Origin: Verrucomicrobiota bacterium
GTDB taxonomy: Bacteria; Verrucomicrobiota; Lentisphaeria; Oligosphaerales; Oligosphaeraceae
DNA: 8,272 nucleotides
Reading direction: 5' to 3'
Assembly: GCA_022709995.1 (NCBI GenBank)
Contig: JAKLHU010000071.1
Coordinates: forward strand, 1 to 8,272
Positions 7,532 through 8,272 of this stretch are shown one piece after another. A program made the position numbers and the translations under genes. The stretch's first letter is position 1. Each line of letters begins with the position of its first letter. The notes under the pieces are model-generated. The model saw only the letters and a list, made by a program, of their open reading frames with translations, was not told the origin of the DNA and made no database searches.

Positions 7532-8041
7532 TCATTTGACTTTGACTTTGTAGCTGACTTTTCCGGCGGCGCCGGGCGGGAGCGGGGCGGTGAACTGCCA
7601 TCTGATCTGGGTGAACATGTCCGGCGGGGCGGGCTGGCGCTGGACGGTTCCGTCGGCCTGTTTGACGGGGACGGTGATGGGCAGGGGCAGGAAGGTCTGG
7701 CCGCCGTTGATGCTGAAGAGGACGTCAATGCCGGCCTCCTGCTGTTCGCTGCCGAGGATGAGGCGGGTGCCGTCGGGGACGTTGCCGGTTATGCCAGCGC
7801 CGACGACCGGCGCCGCCCCGGCGTTGGCGTAGGCGATGGTGTACGCCAGGATGTCGCCGCTGGCGGTGCTTTCCACCGCCGCCTGCTTGACGACCTCGAC
7901 GCCATTTTCCTGGACGCGGATTTCTTTGGCGCCGGTCATGGTCAAATCAAGTTTTGGCGGGGCTTCCTGGGCGCGGACGGCGGCGGCCGCCGCCCGCATG
8001 GCCCTCGAGCGCGCGGGGCTCGCCGCCGGGGATATCGGCAT
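7532..8041 (-). CDS. Small secreted DUF11-type protein, 5' end doubtful
   Basis: Of 169 codons, those from about residue 25 on (QEAPPKLDLTMTG, coded from 7969 down) look genuine. A DUF11-type beta-sandwich runs about 30-115 (GDILAYTIAYANAG, then NVPDGTRLILGS). A conserved-looking tail follows, with VLFSINGGQTF (107-117), DMFTQIRWQF (141-150) and PLPPGAAGKVSYKVKVK (153-169). Small proteins of this layout, about 150-200 residues with a signal peptide, occur beside larger DUF11 proteins in many diderm bacteria; this is family recollection. AVRA just before QE looks like the end of a signal peptide, but the expected hydrophobic core and basic start are replaced by a Pro/Ala/Arg-rich run coded opposite another reading frame. 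ATG 8041 has a GGAG 6 nt upstream and ATG 7999 is an alternative; neither is convincing. The natural start was probably lost at a sequence junction near 7970-7980. First gene of the three-gene minus-strand set. Contains no cysteine. Confidence 0.75.
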   Translation of the reverse strand: MPISPAASPARSRAMRAAAAAVRAQEAPPKLDLTMTGAKEIRVQENGVEVVKQAAVESTASGDILAYTIAYANAGAAPVVGAGITGNVPDGTRLILGSEQQEAGIDVLFSINGGQTFLPLPITVPVKQADGTVQRQPAPPDMFTQIRWQFTAPLPPGAAGKVSYKVKVK

Positions 8042-8272
8042 GGTGATCTCCGGCAGCTCGGCCCCCGACGTGGCCTCGCCGGCCGAGGCGCAGATCCTGT
8101 CCGAGGCCGGCCTGGGCCAGCCCTACGACCGCGTCGACATGACGCTGGCGCCGGCGCTGACCGAGGACCAGAAGCTGACGCAGGCCACCGGCATCGCGCT
8201 GGACAAGGCGCCGCGCTCGACGCAGGGCCAGCCCAGCACCGAGGCCGCCGACCGCGCCAGGGAGCAGAACGA
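7998..8272 (+). CDS. Partial plus-strand frame; first part resembles FabH-like ketoacyl-ACP synthase III
   Basis: An open frame runs off the right edge. From the ATG at 7998 it has 91 codons plus two bases, and 90 of the 91 end in G or C (the exception is GAT at 8031), strong evidence of real coding in a very GC-rich genome. The same frame is open back to an ATG at 7938, but the part before about 7970 overlaps good minus-strand coding and is probably not translated. Residues 1-31 (MALERAGLAAGDIGMVISGS, then SAPDVASPAEA) match the N-terminal thiolase-fold region of KAS III/FabH, where AL..AGL..xDIx.VI.GS..PD..P.A is typical; the region just upstream, TAAAAAAR, also fits. The catalytic Cys lies beyond this part. 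From about residue 32 (QILSEAGLGQPYDRVD onward) I no longer recognise KAS III, and the acidic, Gln-rich continuation may belong to another protein. The most likely explanation is a fragment joined to this contig. Start and identity are uncertain. Confidence 0.45.
   Translation, partial: MALERAGLAAGDIGMVISGSSAPDVASPAEAQILSEAGLGQPYDRVDMTLAPALTEDQKLTQATGIALDKAPRSTQGQPSTEAADRAREQN

Noticed and set aside
7420..7728. 102-codon minus-strand frame running from inside the small DUF11 gene into the leader
   Set aside because: Out of frame with the DUF11 gene, Ser/Pro/Thr-rich, and ends in the A/C-rich leader; no independent support.

Overview
The window reads as part of a GC-rich, Gram-negative (diderm) genome, probably a contig from an uncultured bacterium. 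The diderm call rests on a 1,772-residue protein that has a signal peptide, several immunoglobulin-like domains and a long C-terminal outer-membrane beta-barrel. Taxonomy is uncertain. This protein type, and short hairpin repeats like those at the left edge, remind me of Verrucomicrobiota/Lentisphaerota-type (PVC) and deltaproteobacterial genomes, but this is recollection only.

Layout from left to right. Positions 1-92 hold a tandem array of a 26-bp unit (three full copies and a partial fourth), each with an inverted-repeat core. Three genes follow, all on the minus strand, so they are transcribed from right to left. In transcription order they are a small secreted DUF11-type protein (7532-8041, 5' end doubtful), a 580-residue secreted DUF11 repeat protein (5556-7298), and the giant DUF11/SdrD-B/Big_1/beta-barrel protein (126-5444). 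The first two are separated by a 233-base leader in which the plus strand is almost all G and T, with two-quartet G-quadruplex motifs. The second and third are separated by 111 bases that hold a perfect 13-bp all-GC hairpin (5508-5537). No strong promoter was recognised.

The three proteins share the DUF11 ('conserved repeat domain') fold, and two share an N-terminal motif. They look like one co-expressed cell-surface set: one outer-membrane barrel carrying an Ig-like array, and two soluble or surface-associated DUF11 partners. I do not know an established function for such a set; adhesion, surface-layer or appendage assembly, and envelope scaffolding are all possible.

The right end (about 7970-8272) does not fit. 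There the plus strand becomes an open frame running off the window, with G or C at the third position of 90 of 91 codons. Its start resembles the N-terminal part of a FabH-like ketoacyl-ACP synthase III. This frame lies opposite the expected signal-peptide region of the small DUF11 gene. A chimeric contig end, or less likely a real recombination junction, is the simplest reading. The other long plus-strand frames are antisense shadows of the minus-strand genes.
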